The position numbers and the translations under genes were made by a program. The notes under the pieces are model-generated. The model worked only from the letters and a program-made list of their open reading frames with translations, did no database searches and had not been told where the DNA came from. A stretch of DNA of 64,000 nucleotides. It comes from an uncultured Sphingomonadaceae bacterium. Its GTDB lineage: Bacteria; Pseudomonadota; Alphaproteobacteria; Sphingomonadales; Sphingomonadaceae. The stretch is from assembly GCA_947494305.1 (NCBI GenBank), contig CANLUL010000002.1:1-64000 (forward strand). Direction: 5' to 3'. Shown here piece by piece: positions 10,801-18,425 of the stretch (position 1 is its first letter; each line of letters starts with the position of its first letter).

Positions 10801-10956
10801 AATTACGACCCGCGCAGCTGGAAATTCAATCTCCGGATTATCGTTTACCTCCATTCGCGAGAAGCTGAGCATCCCAGCAAGCAGCAATCCGATAAACAGT
10901 ACAAGTGGCACAACCGGGTTGCGGATGGACCATGCAGATATATTCTGAAAATTCAT
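7864..10956 (-). CDS. RND efflux pump inner-membrane permease (AcrB/MexB-like)
   Basis: 1030-aa proton-driven transporter of the hydrophobe/amphiphile efflux type. The layout is typical: TM1 at residues 14-32, a large periplasmic loop, a block of TM helices near 335-500, a second periplasmic loop and a final TM block. TM4 carries the adjacent aspartates D402-D403 (motif GVLVDDAIVEIEN) needed for proton translocation in this family. The gene begins 3 nt after the adaptor gene and overlaps the DUF445 gene downstream. No outer-membrane channel gene is present, so a TolC-like partner must be encoded elsewhere. Substrate cannot be predicted. Confidence 0.95.
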   Translation of the reverse strand: MNFQNISAWSIRNPVVPLVLFIGLLLAGMLSFSRMEVNDNPEIEFPAARVVISLPGAAPEEIESQITQITDAALQSINGVSNISSTASEGQSRTFVEFTIGTDTDRAVNDVKNAIDTVRGDLPDGILEPRISRVDIAGNALAYFSVKATDMTLEQLSWFVDDTVAKRLQGVEGMASVFRGGGVDREIRVIISPQKMQALGVTASQINAALRQVNVDAGGGQAEIGGSRQSVRVLGNSDTAFDLSQAQISLGDGRTVKLEDVATVSDAYGEQRSFNKIDDKQVVTFGFQRAKGASDVTVYDNAMVVLDQIKEENKGIEFKRVFSVIDYTKAQYRSSIAAMVEGALLAVVVVFLFLRDWRATIIAAIAIPLSAIPAFWFMDLLGFTLNQMSLLALAMVAGVLVDDAIVEIENIVRHMRMGKSAYQASIDAADEIGLAVVATTFSIVAVFLPVGLMPGVSGQFFQNFGLTVVVAVLMSLAVARMISPMIAAYFMKAKGEADHASGPIMDKYVELLKWTLVNRWKMVGVGVTAFAATVGMFFVLPGQLFPDVDFDFAIVKIEMVPGTTLEQTDRVTGKVAQILSNQSEVDVALQDVEEGTADIFVALKPERERSNQEFIRGVAEEFGTIADARVTFQNLNGPGGGGTGRALSIMLSGSDPVLLERTAATLVEQMKEIPGVVTPRISADMRRPEIIINPRHDLAAQLGVTTLALSQTIRIATLGEIDQNSAKFSLSDRQIPIRVMLPKSSRRDLSTIENLPVPTARGGSVPLSRVAEISFGSGPTAIRRYNQSRRILVGADLASGVLKGDIDPLINQNTILADLPAGVSNAPVGADEIQKEMTDNFPIALISGVLLVFGVLVLLYKRFMAPLVNMASLLIAPLGGLLLIWASGQPLSLPVFIGVLMLIGIVGKNSILLIDFALIEMEKGVPRFEALVDAGRKRAQPIVMTTVAMVAGMVPTAISLSGDAAWRQPMGVVVIGGLILSTIMTLILVPAGFSLADDIEKWMGKFFGKYMLADPKVGRTDPEPEVQPAE

Positions 10957-10959
10957 GAC

Positions 10960-12162
10960 TTAGCTATCCACCGGCTTCGCGGCAGGTTCTTTCTTCTGTT
11001 TCTCGGGCCGAATTGATTCACCGGGATTGAGAAATCCGCCAGCGAAGAGAACCACACTTTCTGTTCCATTTAAGCCATCAGAAATAATGATGCCATCTGC
11101 GGTGACTCCATTGGTGGTGACCACTTTCTTTGCAACCTTGTTGTCCTTGCCAACGATATAAACATAATCGCTATTTTCATCCTGCAAAACCGCTGATTCA
11201 GGAAGGACAATCGACTCTGACGCACCGCTTGCGATTCGCGCACTCGCAAAGCCACCGGGTCGCAATGAACGGTCATAGGCCAAAGCGAAACGCGCAATAC
11301 CTTGCCGCGATTGCGAGTCGATCATCGGCGATATCTGCCAAATTTGACCCGTAAAGCTGGCATCGGTTCCTACCGGCACAATTTCCGCACTCGTGCCAAC
11401 TGACACACGCGCTAAGTCAGCTTCGCTCAGTTGAGCCTGAAATTCCATTTCTCCATTTTGGGCGATACGAAACAACACGCCGCTGCCTTGCGTTACGGTT
11501 TGACCGGTTTCAACGCTGCGTTCCAAAACATAACCACCTGTCGGAGCCACGATACTTAACCGACTATTTCGCGCACGTGATTCGCCAAGTTGCGCCTGTG
11601 CAACCCTCAGCCGAGCAGCCGCAGAATCCCGTGTCGCCGTCAATCGATCAATATCGGCCTTTGAAATAAATCCTCTTTCGATCAACTTGGACGCACGATC
11701 AAGATTCGCCTGTGCCAAATTCAAGTCGGCTTGAGATGCACCTACCGAAGCGCTTAAACTTGCAACTTGCTGATTTTGAACCGACCGATCAATACTAGCC
11801 ATTACCTGGCCTTTTTTGACCCAGTCTCCAGCATCAACATGTACACGGATTACCCGGCCACCCTCGCCAACCACCCCAACAGGGATTTCGCGACGGGCGG
11901 CCAACGTACCGGTTGATGTAATGGTTTGGACAACGGCTTGCTTGACCGGAATTGCCACCGTCACCACCGGCGCCTGATTGGCATCCGCCTCCACAGCAGC
12001 ACCCTCACCACCGGCGAAGAAATAATAACCCAAGCCAGCGACTAAGGCGGCCGCAACAATAGCTGCGATGACCATCAAACGCTTGCTCCGACCATTATGA
12101 TCAGGATCATTCATATTTTCAAAATCGACATCTTCGCCGGAAATGGTAGATTCGTAGTTCAT
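10960..12162 (-). CDS. RND efflux periplasmic adaptor (membrane fusion protein)
   Basis: 400-aa HlyD/AcrA-type adaptor that bridges the inner-membrane pump and an outer-membrane channel. I prefer the ATG at 12162; a GTG at 12210 would add 16 residues. A cytoplasmic tail of about 28 residues precedes one TM anchor (MVIAAIVAAALVAGLGYYFF). Then come a biotinyl-lipoyl half motif, a coiled-coil hairpin rich in Ala, Leu and Gln (about residues 120-190), the second lipoyl half and beta-barrel domains. The TM anchor replaces the lipoprotein signal seen in some relatives. First gene of the adaptor-pump-DUF445 operon; no local regulator gene is seen. Confidence 0.94.
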   Translation of the reverse strand: MNYESTISGEDVDFENMNDPDHNGRSKRLMVIAAIVAAALVAGLGYYFFAGGEGAAVEADANQAPVVTVAIPVKQAVVQTITSTGTLAARREIPVGVVGEGGRVIRVHVDAGDWVKKGQVMASIDRSVQNQQVASLSASVGASQADLNLAQANLDRASKLIERGFISKADIDRLTATRDSAAARLRVAQAQLGESRARNSRLSIVAPTGGYVLERSVETGQTVTQGSGVLFRIAQNGEMEFQAQLSEADLARVSVGTSAEIVPVGTDASFTGQIWQISPMIDSQSRQGIARFALAYDRSLRPGGFASARIASGASESIVLPESAVLQDENSDYVYIVGKDNKVAKKVVTTNGVTADGIIISDGLNGTESVVLFAGGFLNPGESIRPEKQKKEPAAKPVDS

Positions 12163-12324
12163 ATTATCACTCGTCAGACAACCTGATACCGCGCTTGCAC
12201 GGTCGGTCACACAAAAGATTTACGAAAATTACAGGAATACTATAGTTTTCGACCAAAGCTGTATTATCTGAATATATCACCAACGACAAGGCCGGAAAGA
12301 AAAATTTAAGGTTTCAGTTCCAAT

Positions 12325-12360
12325 CAAAGAAAAAGGCTGGTTTCCCGCAAGAAACCAACC
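12325..12360 (-). terminator. Rho-independent terminator of the GlsB-like gene
   Basis: On the minus strand a 10-bp stem (GGTTGGTTTC / GAAACCAGCC, one G-U pair) with a short TTGCGG-type loop is followed by a run of T. It lies about 30 nt past the stop of the GlsB-like gene. Confidence 0.8.
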
Positions 12361-12391
12361 CTTTAAAACAGTTTGCTTGCTAAATCGCGAT

Positions 12392-12655
12392 CTAGCGAAC
12401 ACGGCCCCGTTGCACCAGGTTTACAATACCCAGTAAAATGATGGCGCCGACTACTGCGACAATCAGGCCGGTAATCGAAAATTCTTGCACACTACCGGAA
12501 ATCCCAAATTGATTGGCAACCAGATTACCGATAATCGAACCAACACAGCCGACTACGATATTCCAGAAAATACCCATAGATGCATCGCGGTTCATCACCA
12601 TGCTTGCCAACCAGCCAGCCACACCGCCGACTATCAATGCCACTATCCAACCCAT
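12392..12655 (-). CDS. GlsB/YeaQ/YmgE family stress-response membrane protein
   Basis: 87-aa protein with three hydrophobic segments rich in Gly (GWIVALIVGGVAGWLASM, then IFWNIVVGCVGSIIGNL, then a Val/Ile/Leu-rich C-terminal helix ending in QRGRVR). This is the transglycosylase-associated (GlsB) pattern at its usual length. The ATG at 12655 is set by an AGGAGG ribosome site 5 nt upstream. Members are commonly induced by envelope or general stress, but the molecular role is unclear. Monocistronic, with its own terminator. Confidence 0.92.
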   Translation of the reverse strand: MGWIVALIVGGVAGWLASMVMNRDASMGIFWNIVVGCVGSIIGNLVANQFGISGSVQEFSITGLIVAVVGAIILLGIVNLVQRGRVR

Positions 12656-12744
12656 ATTTTCCTCCTGCATTTAATAAGCCTAAACATACAAATGGCCTAT
12701 TTCTGGGACCATTATAGAGAACCTTATGCGCAAACAGAAGAAAT

Positions 12745-12779
12745 AAAAAAGGCCGCTATTAGAATAACGGCCGTTTTTA
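12745..12779 (-). terminator. Rho-independent terminator after sciP
   Basis: A GGCCGTTATT...AATAGCGGCC hairpin with T runs on both sides. On the minus strand the single mismatch becomes a G-U pair and a T6 run follows, so it best serves the sciP transcript, whose stop is about 30 nt upstream. Confidence 0.78.
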
Positions 12780-12804
12780 CATTTGGTAGCTGATATGAAT
12801 TAGG

Positions 12805-13104
12805 TCAATATTTTTGCTGACGCTCGTACAAATCTCGATAGTGCTGTATCCGTGTCACGCGCAAACCTGGCATACCAGAGCGATCTACTGCGCGTTGCCA
12901 CGATGCAAATTCTTCCAGCGAAAGCTCATAGCGATCACAAACCTCGTCAACGGTCAACAATCCACCGTTTACAGCAGCCACCACTTCCGCCTTGCGCCTT
13001 ACAACCCAGCGGGTTGTTCCAGGCTTTGGAAGGTCATTAATCGTCAATGGTTCGCCCAATGGACCGACGACCTGTGCTGGCTTTATTTTTTGGTTCTCAA
13101 TCAT
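12805..13104 (-). CDS. sciP: SciP-like regulator (DUF1153), CtrA-pathway inhibitor
   Basis: 99-aa small helix-turn-helix protein. The sequence carries the DUF1153 core: VGPLGEPLTINDLPKPGTTR, then WVVRRKAEVVAAVNGGLLT, then the HTH region around CDRYELSLEEFASWQRAV and a final RVTRIQHYR. In Caulobacter SciP binds CtrA-activated promoters and blocks transcription late in the cell cycle; an equivalent role here is inferred from family. The ATG at 13104 follows GAGGG at 5 nt; the upstream ATG at 13134 has no ribosome site. Its hairpin terminator follows. Confidence 0.9.
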   Translation of the reverse strand: MIENQKIKPAQVVGPLGEPLTINDLPKPGTTRWVVRRKAEVVAAVNGGLLTVDEVCDRYELSLEEFASWQRAVDRSGMPGLRVTRIQHYRDLYERQQKY

Positions 13105-13209
13105 ACTACCCTCAAAATTTGTGCCTTTCGGCATTTCCCTTGATCCGATGTTTCCACTTATGGGCCAAGAGCTTTTCCATATGCTAAATTGCCAAGGTAA
13201 ACAGCGCGT

Positions 13210-13557
13210 TCATACTTTTCCCCGTGCGCCGCTCTCGACAATAGTCTTGCCTGCTAGATCAGGGCGAAAATGACCCCGAACAAACAGATTTTTATTTTCC
13301 GTTTCCGTTTCGCTACCAGATTGTCCGGCGAAGAAACGGATACGGTTATGAAGTGAACGTCCCTGTTTGGATGCAATAGCCGCAGCCGATTGCATCTCAT
13401 GCGCAAATACCTTTCGCGCAGAATGACTCAGTGATTGCCGCGCAATCACACGAGCCATCAAAGCGTTGTAATCACTCTGCTGCTGGTCTTCTGCAGAGAG
13501 ATCCAAATCCGCTTCAGCCTTTGGGCCTTTATGGGGAAAGTTCATTTCCATGGACAT
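13210..13557 (-). CDS. Hypothetical protein
   Basis: 115-aa open frame with no family I recognise. The middle part (about residues 30-75, ALMARVIARQSLSHSARKVF) looks helical and basic, and the ends are charged and low in hydrophobics, so it would be a soluble protein. Three in-frame ATG codons lie at the start (13557, 13551, 13545) and none has a good ribosome site. It is kept because it fills an otherwise empty stretch on the same strand as sciP and its composition is protein-like. It may be an unconserved frame. Confidence 0.45.
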   Translation of the reverse strand: MSMEMNFPHKGPKAEADLDLSAEDQQQSDYNALMARVIARQSLSHSARKVFAHEMQSAAAIASKQGRSLHNRIRFFAGQSGSETETENKNLFVRGHFRPDLAGKTIVESGARGKV

Positions 13558-13702
13558 GTGTCTAGCAGCGAAGATATAAACTTATGTAAAAGCCGCGTTC
13601 ATCAGCCCTTAGGGGAGGTTAAGCAATTCTTCCTCGTAATCGAGCATTTCGTCCCAATATGAACCAAAAGCGCATTTATGCCGCAAATTCCGAGCAAGAC
13701 TA

Positions 13703-13732
13703 GCGCTCTTCACATCAGATAGCTAAGAGCGC
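13703..13732 (+). promoter_or_regulatory. Hairpin immediately upstream of mnmA
   Basis: GCGCTCTT and AAGAGCGC form a perfect 8-bp stem around a 14-nt loop, ending 7 nt before the mnmA ATG at 13740. Its 3' arm covers the only purine-rich sequence that could serve as ribosome-binding site, so it might modulate translation. No T run follows, which argues against a terminator. Confidence 0.45.
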
Positions 13733-13739
13733 GAGTAAT

Positions 13740-14873
13740 ATGTCAGACAGAATCATTCCAGATTTTCAGCTTTCGGGCGATATGAGTGGCAAACGCATCG
13801 TGGTGGCCATGTCAGGCGGCGTCGATTCGAGCGTTGTCGCTGCTTTGGCGGCGCGAACAGGCGCAGAAACCATCGGAATCACGCTCCAACTATATGACCA
13901 TGGCGAAGCTGTAGGGCGAGTCGGCAGCTGTTGCGCCGGTCAGGATATCCGCGATGCCCGGGCTGTGGCTGACAAACTTGGTATCGCCCACTATGTATTT
14001 GACCATGCCAGCCGCTTTCAAGAATCGGTAATGGATGTATTCGCTGACGAATATATGGCCGGTCGCACGCCTATCCCTTGTGTACAATGTAACATGGGGG
14101 TGAAATTCACCGACTTATTGCAGCTATCACGAGAATTGGGCGCAGACTGCCTAGCAACTGGCCACTATGTCCGCCGCGTTGACGGGCCCAACGGTGCCGA
14201 ATTACACCGGGCGCTCGATCCTGCACGCGATCAGAGTTACTTTCTGTTTGCGACGACGCAAGATCAACTTGATTATTTACGCTTCCCTCTTGGCAACTTG
14301 CCAAAGTCTCAAGTGCGCGAAATTGCTGAAGAGATGGGGCTAGCCGTTGCTTTCAAACCAGACAGCCAGGATATTTGCTTCGTTCCCGATGGCGACTATG
14401 CCAGCGTCGTTCGCAAATTGCGTCCCGAAGCCGACGATGACGGAGAGATTGTCCATCTTAACGGTGAAGTGATGGGGCGCCACAAAGGTATGATCCATTA
14501 TACCGTCGGCCAGCGTAAGGGCCTCGAGATTGGTGGGCAGGCGGAGCCGTTATATGTGATTCGCCTGGAACCAGAAGAGAAACGTGTCATTGTTGGCCCC
14601 CGAGAAGCATTGGCCGTGGCATCGGCAACCCTGCGTGATATCAACTGGATCGGAGGGGATTTTGAAGGGCCGATGCAGGTTAAGGTACGTTCGATGGCAA
14701 AACCAACCCATGCACGGCTCGAAAATGACACCCTTCATTTCCACAATCCGGAATATGGCGTATCCCCGGGACAGGCCGCGGTGTTCTATAATAAAGATCG
14801 TGTGCTCGGTGGCGGCTGGATCACTGCGACGGGTGAAGTGGAACAAAATTGGTTGGCGGGGGCAGAGGTTTAA
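13740..14873 (+). CDS. mnmA: tRNA-specific 2-thiouridylase MnmA
   Basis: 377-aa cytoplasmic enzyme that thiolates U34 of tRNA-Lys, -Glu and -Gln, activating the base with ATP and taking sulfur from a persulfide relay. The PP-loop SGGVDS is at residues 25-30. The catalytic pair appears as C117 in PCVQCN and C213 in [13 protein letters not shown]. The C-terminal beta-barrel contains [13 protein letters not shown]. Length matches the family, with a short N-terminal extension before the PP-loop. The stop is 15 nt from the convergent membrane-protein gene. Confidence 0.97.
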   Translation: MSDRIIPDFQLSGDMSGKRIVVAMSGGVDSSVVAALAARTGAETIGITLQLYDHGEAVGRVGSCCAGQDIRDARAVADKLGIAHYVFDHASRFQESVMDVFADEYMAGRTPIPCVQCNMGVKFTDLLQLSRELGADCLATGHYVRRVDGPNGAELHRALDPARDQSYFLFATTQDQLDYLRFPLGNLPKSQVREIAEEMGLAVAFKPDSQDICFVPDGDYASVVRKLRPEADDDGEIVHLNGEVMGRHKGMIHYTVGQRKGLEIGGQAEPLYVIRLEPEEKRVIVGPREALAVASATLRDINWIGGDFEGPMQVKVRSMAKPTHARLENDTLHFHNPEYGVSPGQAAVFYNKDRVLGGGWITATGEVEQNWLAGAEV

Positions 14874-14888
14874 TACGCTAAGCCCTAC

Positions 14889-15257
14889 CTAGTCTTCAGC
14901 GACTTCTTCGTCGGTCAAGATTACACAACCCCAACCTTCACGAAACTCCGCAGTTGCCGAATCCATCAACGGGACGGATGCCGTTACGCGCTTCTTTTCT
15001 TCGTCGACCGACAAACCGATCACTTCCATGCCTGGTTCAAAGTCTTTTTCGCAATCCCCGATGTCACGTCCACCTATATAGTGGCAGGAACAGGCGACAC
15101 GTGCTCCATAAGCAGTACCGACATCAAGTTGGCCCTGGATGAATTTCAGATTGTAGAAAAACACACCCGCCAAAATCATAACAAATAGCACGACTATATA
15201 TAGAGCGATCCGTCCTTTGCCCGTTCCTCCGGCAGATTTGGTTTTTGCAGTTGCCAT
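14889..15257 (-). CDS. Small membrane-anchored cysteine-containing protein
   Basis: 122-aa protein of unknown function. One N-terminal TM segment (ALYIVVLFVMILAGVFFY, residues 18-35) probably places the rest in the periplasm. The soluble part has a compact cysteine motif, VACSCHYIGGRDIGDC (residues about 54-69), and a further Cys in GWGCVIL near 111. The four cysteines could make disulfides or hold a metal. It is divergent from the serine-hydrolase lipoprotein gene, with only 29 nt between start codons. That suggests shared control and perhaps a joint envelope role, which is inference. Start ATG at 15257. Confidence 0.75.
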   Translation of the reverse strand: MATAKTKSAGGTGKGRIALYIVVLFVMILAGVFFYNLKFIQGQLDVGTAYGARVACSCHYIGGRDIGDCEKDFEPGMEVIGLSVDEEKKRVTASVPLMDSATAEFREGWGCVILTDEEVAED

Positions 15258-15286
15258 GATGGCCCCTATTGGTGCAACGCTTCGTC

Positions 15287-16423
15287 ATGCACAAGATCAA
15301 ATTTCTTTCCGTAATCACCGCCGCACTGGTTCTGACTAGTTGCGCATCAGAACCGGAAGCGCCGCCGGTCAAGACGGCTGAAGAACTGGCTTATATTTCC
15401 GATTCAAGCTCGATCAAAAAAGCGCGTTTGGACCGTGTTGTCGCGCCTTTGTTTGAAGACCCCGCAATGGCTGAAACGAGAGCAGTCGTAATCATGCATC
15501 GCGGCGAGATAATAGCGGAGCGTTACGGGGAGGGCTATGACGAGGACACACGCTTCATCAGCTGGTCGATGGCGAAATCCTTCACCGGTGCGCTTATCGG
15601 GTTCTTGGTCAGTGACGGCCGCTTAGTACTAGATGATCCGGCGCCGGTACCGGCATGGCAACGTTCCGGGGATCCGCGCGGAGACATTACTCTACGCCAT
15701 CTTATCCACATGTCATCCGGCCTTGATCATACGGAGGTGCCTGAGGAAGGCGGCAAAACGCTTTATGAAGCGGATACGAACCGGATGCTGTTCATGGATG
15801 GCGCGCCCGACATGGCCGGTTATGCCGAAGCCCGTCCGCCAGAAGCACCGCCAGGGGAAAAGTTCGAGTATAGCACTGCCACCAGCATGATACTCGCGGA
15901 CATCATCACTCGAACCTTAACCAGCAGCAAAGATCCAGCCGTTCGCCGCCAAGCCGCAGATCGTTTCATCCGAGGCCGGTTACTCGAGCCACTGGGGATG
16001 GATGGCACCTATTTTGAGTATGACGCCAATGGAACGTTTTTGGGGGGCAGTATCATACAGGCCACCGCTCGCGACTATGCAACGTTCGGCGAGTTTCTGC
16101 GCCACAAAGGCGCAAAAAAGGGCGCACAGCATTTACCTGTGAACTGGGTAAACTTTATGCGCACATCTTCAGAAAATGATCCTGCTTATGGCGGTCACAT
16201 TTGGCTTAACAAGAAACGCCCGGAAGGCCGTGGCCAGGTGCTATTTCCCGACAACGGTCCAGATACGATCTTCGCAGCACTGGGTCATTTAGGCCAACAA
16301 ATTGTGGTATCGCCCGATCAAAAGCTGACTGTTGTGCGATTGGGCAAAACACAAGATGATGTACTGGCGCCAGTCCATGCACAAATCGGCGAGATTATGT
16401 CGGTCTTTCCAATCGAAAATTAG
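15287..16423 (+). CDS. Serine hydrolase lipoprotein, beta-lactamase/6-aminohexanoate-dimer hydrolase family
   Basis: 378-aa protein starting at the ATG at 15287. It has a lipoprotein signal (hydrophobic ALVLTSC, Cys19). The SxxK nucleophile motif is SMAK (S94-K97) and the second motif is Y-S-T in FEYSTATSM. These mark the class C beta-lactamase/esterase fold that also includes nylon-dimer hydrolases. The substrate cannot be read from sequence; hydrolysis of an amide or ester in the periplasm is the safe statement. Its stop overlaps the stop of the convergent phzF-like gene. Confidence 0.9.
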   Translation: MHKIKFLSVITAALVLTSCASEPEAPPVKTAEELAYISDSSSIKKARLDRVVAPLFEDPAMAETRAVVIMHRGEIIAERYGEGYDEDTRFISWSMAKSFTGALIGFLVSDGRLVLDDPAPVPAWQRSGDPRGDITLRHLIHMSSGLDHTEVPEEGGKTLYEADTNRMLFMDGAPDMAGYAEARPPEAPPGEKFEYSTATSMILADIITRTLTSSKDPAVRRQAADRFIRGRLLEPLGMDGTYFEYDANGTFLGGSIIQATARDYATFGEFLRHKGAKKGAQHLPVNWVNFMRTSSENDPAYGGHIWLNKKRPEGRGQVLFPDNGPDTIFAALGHLGQQIVVSPDQKLTVVRLGKTQDDVLAPVHAQIGEIMSVFPIEN

Positions 16424-17214
16424 AGGCTAAACTCACCCTCAACAACTGTGACACATTTCCCGCCCAGCCAAGCTGTATCACCATCCAACCGGCAATTGAC
16501 ATAGCCGCCACGCTGGCTGGCCTGATAGGCGGTAAAGCTATTGCGCCCCAATTGCTTGGCCCAATATGGAGTCAGAACGGCATGGGCTGACCCAGTCACG
16601 CTATCTTCGTCCACGCCGCCGCCCGGCACAAAAACGCGGCTAAGCGCGTCGGTGTCCTTACCGGGCGCAGTACAGATAAACTGTTCATTGCCGCGTTTGG
16701 CCAGTTCCTTCAGATGAGGTTTGAGCGCCAACACATCATCCGCCGTTTCATAGCGAATGACATTATAGCGTCCTGGATGAAACTCGGTTGCTATCGGAGA
16801 TCCTCCAATCAGCGCAACAACGTCAGAAATATCCTTTGGCTCGGTCGGATAGGATGGCAAGCCCAGCGAATAACCATCGCCGTCTCGCATCATGAACAGC
16901 ACACCGGCCTGTCTGGTACGAAAGGTAACTTGATCCAGATCGGGATTTTGCGACAAAATAATATGCCCACTCGCCAAGGTCGCGTGCCCACAAAGTGCAA
17001 TTTCAACTGTTGGTGTGAACCAGCGAAGTTCATAATCCGCTTTGCCGGTTGAATCGGGGAGGTAAAAAGCGGTTTCAGCAAAATTATTCTCTTCACCAAT
17101 CGCTTGCAGAATATCATCATCCAACCACTCGGTCAGCGGCATCACAGCGGCCTGGTTACCCGTAAAGGGGCGATCAGCAAAAGCATCGACATGATAATAG
17201 GGAATCGTAGTCAT
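16420..17214 (-). CDS. PhzF family isomerase-like protein
   Basis: 264-aa soluble protein of the PhzF/diaminopimelate-epimerase fold. Evidence is the N-terminal AFADRPFTGNQAAVMPL, the ENNFAET motif near residue 42-48 with the family's catalytic glutamate, the ALCGHATLAS motif near 93, and GGGVDEDSVTGSAH in the C-terminal half. No other phenazine genes are present, so phenazine synthesis is not implied; most chromosomal PhzF homologues have unknown substrates. The ATG overlaps the pdxH stop by 4 nt, so the two are co-translated. Confidence 0.93.
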   Translation of the reverse strand: MTTIPYYHVDAFADRPFTGNQAAVMPLTEWLDDDILQAIGEENNFAETAFYLPDSTGKADYELRWFTPTVEIALCGHATLASGHIILSQNPDLDQVTFRTRQAGVLFMMRDGDGYSLGLPSYPTEPKDISDVVALIGGSPIATEFHPGRYNVIRYETADDVLALKPHLKELAKRGNEQFICTAPGKDTDALSRVFVPGGGVDEDSVTGSAHAVLTPYWAKQLGRNSFTAYQASQRGGYVNCRLDGDTAWLGGKCVTVVEGEFSL

Positions 17215-17789
17215 GGGTAGAGCATTCCTTTTGTCCAGCTAGCACCGTCTTTTTCAAAGGTTCGGCGTTCATGCAGCCGATGTTCGCGATCTTGCCAGAA
17301 TTCAAAACGATCGGGCATTAAACAATAGCCTGACCAATGTGGTGGTCGCGACACGTCGCGACCTTCAAATTTCGTCTTCATTTCGGCATAGCGTGCTTCG
17401 AAGGTCTCCCGACTATCCAATGGCTGCGATTGATCCGATGCCCAGGCGCCCAATTGCGAGTCCCGACTGCGCGTAGCAAAATAAGTATCGGCCACCGCAT
17501 CATCGACTGTCGACAAGGAGCCTTCGATACGAATTTGTCGGCGCAGGCTCTTCCAGTGGAACAGGATCGCGGCCTTGGCATTGGCCGCAATATCCGAGGC
17601 CTTTCGGCTTTGCTGGTTGGTATAAAAGACAAAGCCATCCGGACCATATCCTTTCAGCAGCACCATACGTGCGGCAGGCTGGCCATCAGCATTGACGGTG
17701 GCGATGGTCATCGCATTGCCATCATTGAGTTCGGTTTCACGGGCTTCTTTGAACCACGAATCGAATAGGGAAAAAGGATCATTGCTCAT
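17211..17789 (-). CDS. pdxH: Pyridoxamine 5'-phosphate oxidase
   Basis: 192-aa FMN enzyme making pyridoxal 5'-phosphate from pyridoxine or pyridoxamine phosphate. Recognisable features are the FMN-binding ARMVLLKGYGPDGFVFYTN, SRKASDIAANAKAAILFHW, the RSRDSQLGAWASDQS block and the C-terminal PDRFEFWQDREHRLHERR. I take the ATG at 17789 (MSNDPF); the frame is open for 16 more codons upstream but they do not look like family sequence. The gene overlaps the PhzF-like gene by 4 nt. Confidence 0.96.
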   Translation of the reverse strand: MSNDPFSLFDSWFKEARETELNDGNAMTIATVNADGQPAARMVLLKGYGPDGFVFYTNQQSRKASDIAANAKAAILFHWKSLRRQIRIEGSLSTVDDAVADTYFATRSRDSQLGAWASDQSQPLDSRETFEARYAEMKTKFEGRDVSRPPHWSGYCLMPDRFEFWQDREHRLHERRTFEKDGASWTKGMLYP

Positions 17790-17890
17790 AAGCGATTCTT
17801 TATCAGGGCACTTACAGGCAGGATAGAGCCAAAACATTTTGACAGAGACAGAAATTCTTTTTCTGCTAATTCAAAATGAAGGAGGCATTT

Positions 17891-18346
17891 ATGAACTGGG
17901 AACTTATTTTCACCGTTACTAACAGTTGGGCGTTGTTGATGTGGTTGATCTTGGCCTTTGCGCCAAGGAATGAAATAGTGATGAAGGCGTTGATCTATGG
18001 TGGCGTCGGGTTGCTCTCACTCGCATATGCTTTGATTATCATACCGCTAATGACCGGCATGATTGACGGTGGAAGCTCCGAAGGTTCGTTTAACAGTCTG
18101 GCCGGTGTGCAGGCTCTGCTTTCCAGCGATGGAGGGGCAACCATCGGTTGGATCCACTATCTTGCCTTCGATCTGTTCGTTGGACTTTGGATTGCTCGCA
18201 ATGCCGATCGCTATGGATTTAACCGGATCATTCAGATCCCATTTCTGTTTTTCACGCTCATGTTTGGGCCGCTTGGATTGACGCTTTATTTGCTGTTGCG
18301 CTTCACAAGGCATGACAGGGTTGCAGATGGCGTCATACCTCAATAA
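17891..18346 (+). CDS. ABA4-like (DUF4281) membrane protein
   Basis: 151-aa integral membrane protein with four hydrophobic helices. It carries the family pattern WIHYLAFDLFVGLWIARNA (residues about 98-116) and a C-terminal FGPLGLTLYLLLR. Plant ABA4 is involved in neoxanthin formation and bacterial relatives are thought to act on carotenoids; a carotenoid role here is only a guess, as no carotenoid genes are nearby. The ATG at 17891 has GGAGG 6 nt upstream, so the earlier ATG at 17876 is rejected. Confidence 0.85.
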   Translation: MNWELIFTVTNSWALLMWLILAFAPRNEIVMKALIYGGVGLLSLAYALIIIPLMTGMIDGGSSEGSFNSLAGVQALLSSDGGATIGWIHYLAFDLFVGLWIARNADRYGFNRIIQIPFLFFTLMFGPLGLTLYLLLRFTRHDRVADGVIPQ

Positions 18347-18425
18347 GACACTGACTCTTAAATTGTTGAAAAACAGGGACGCAACTCCAATCTTGGGTAG
18401 ATAAGGAGTTGAGTAAAGGCACAAA

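Noticed and set aside
16420-17214. Phenazine biosynthesis
   Set aside because: Only a PhzF-fold protein is present, coupled to pdxH; no other phz genes occur.
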